From Sinorhizobium sp. (GTDB taxonomy: Bacteria; Pseudomonadota; Alphaproteobacteria; Rhizobiales; Rhizobiaceae): a stretch of DNA of 6,503 nucleotides. Numbering within the stretch: the stretch's first letter is position 1; each line of letters starts with the position of its first letter. The notes under the pieces are model-generated. The model worked only from the letters and a program-made list of their open reading frames with translations. It was not told the DNA's origin and did no database searches. The DNA lies in contig JAPSJG010000222.1 in NCBI GenBank assembly GCA_031178305.1, positions 1 through 6,503 of the forward strand, in the 5' to 3' direction. Position numbers and translations under genes: made by a program. This document shows, piece after piece, positions 6,007 to 6,503 of the stretch.

Positions 6007-6503
6007 TCAAGCCTCGGCTTCACCCTCGGCAGCTTCTGCCTCTTCGGCCTCCTGCGCGCGGCCGGTGATCGTCGCGATGGTGAAGTCGCGGTCGCTGATG
6101 ACCGGGGTTGCACCCGCGGGAAGATTGACGTCCGAGATGTGGACCGTGTCGCCGATGTTGAGGCCGGTGAGATCGACGCTCAGGAACTCCGGAATGTTGT
6201 CGGCGGAGACGTTCAGTTCGACTTCGTGGCGAACGATGTTGAGAGCGCCGCCGCGTTTGAGGCCGGGGGACTTCTCTTCGTTTTCGAAGTGGACCGGAAT
6301 CTGGACGGACACCTGGCTGTCCTTCGAGACGCGCAGGAAGTCGACGTGCATGGTGAAGTCACGGACCGGATCCAGCTGATAGTCCTTCGGCAGGACGCGG
6401 ATCTTCTCGCCGTTAATGTCGATCGTCGCTACGGTGTTCATGAAACCGCCGGCGTGGATCTTCATCGTCACATCCTTGGTGGAGAGAGCGATGGAAAGCG
6501 GGG
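6007..6503 (-). CDS. rplY: 50S ribosomal protein L25/general stress protein Ctc (5' end outside window)
   Basis: The C-terminal 164 or so residues of the long (CTC-type) L25, which binds 5S rRNA in the 50S subunit. The reading frame stays open to the window edge, and the codons before the internal GTG at 6471 read PLSIALSTKD, which fits the known L25 N-terminal domain; the gene is therefore cut by the window and does not start at 6471. Recognisable stretches are IHAGGF, then VLPKDYQLDPVRDF, HVDFLRV and NIPEFLSVDLTGL, which belong to the second, TL5-like beta domain. The protein ends in an acidic Glu/Ala tail (EEAEAAEGEAEA), common in alphaproteobacterial L25. Rhizobial homologs are about 200 residues, so about 40 residues should lie beyond the edge. 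A strong terminator follows the stop. Confidence 0.96.
   Translation of the reverse strand, partial: PLSIALSTKDVTMKIHAGGFMNTVATIDINGEKIRVLPKDYQLDPVRDFTMHVDFLRVSKDSQVSVQIPVHFENEEKSPGLKRGGALNIVRHEVELNVSADNIPEFLSVDLTGLNIGDTVHISDVNLPAGATPVISDRDFTIATITGRAQEAEEAEAAEGEAEA

Noticed and set aside
6469..6471. GTG at 6471 as the start of rplY
   Set aside because: The frame is open upstream to the window edge and the upstream codons match the L25 N-terminal domain, so this is an internal valine codon.

Overview
The window looks like the chromosome of an alphaproteobacterium of the Rhizobiaceae, closest in character to Sinorhizobium/Ensifer or Agrobacterium. The grounds are a high-GC sequence, a ClpS of the second rhizobial type (ClpS2), a long CTC-type ribosomal protein L25 with an acidic tail, and promoter-like sites that fit the rhizobial housekeeping pattern CTTGAC-N17-CTATAT. 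This assignment comes from recalled family sequences, not from a search.

Reading along the + coordinates: positions 1-130 are non-coding sequence downstream of ychF, with one clean stem-loop. The ribosome-associated P-loop ATPase gene ychF lies on the minus strand (131-1234). A 172-base divergent spacer (1235-1406) carries a good candidate promoter for ychF and a weaker one for clpS. The N-degron adaptor gene clpS (ClpS2 type) runs on the plus strand (1407-1718) and converges on pth (minus, 1796-2512), with an inverted repeat between them. Upstream of pth on the minus strand are a secreted family-3 solute-binding protein (2613-3347, GTG start) and a 788-residue membrane protein with HAMP, PAS, GGDEF and EAL domains (3412-5778). 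A strong intrinsic terminator (5938-5978) follows the 3' part of rplY (6007 to the window edge, its start lying outside).

Most of the window is core translation and protein quality control: L25 in the 50S subunit, peptidyl-tRNA hydrolase recycling stalled peptidyl-tRNA, YchF acting at the ribosome, and ClpS delivering N-degron substrates to ClpAP. Between rplY and pth sits a two-gene signalling unit, made of a c-di-GMP enzyme with a periplasmic sensor region and a periplasmic binding protein with no transporter genes beside it. This pair is the part most worth a second look. It has the layout of binding-protein/c-di-GMP-enzyme pairs such as NspS-MbaA, but a functional link here is inference. 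No mobile element, tRNA, rRNA or CRISPR array was seen, and no stretch longer than 300 bases lacks a gene.
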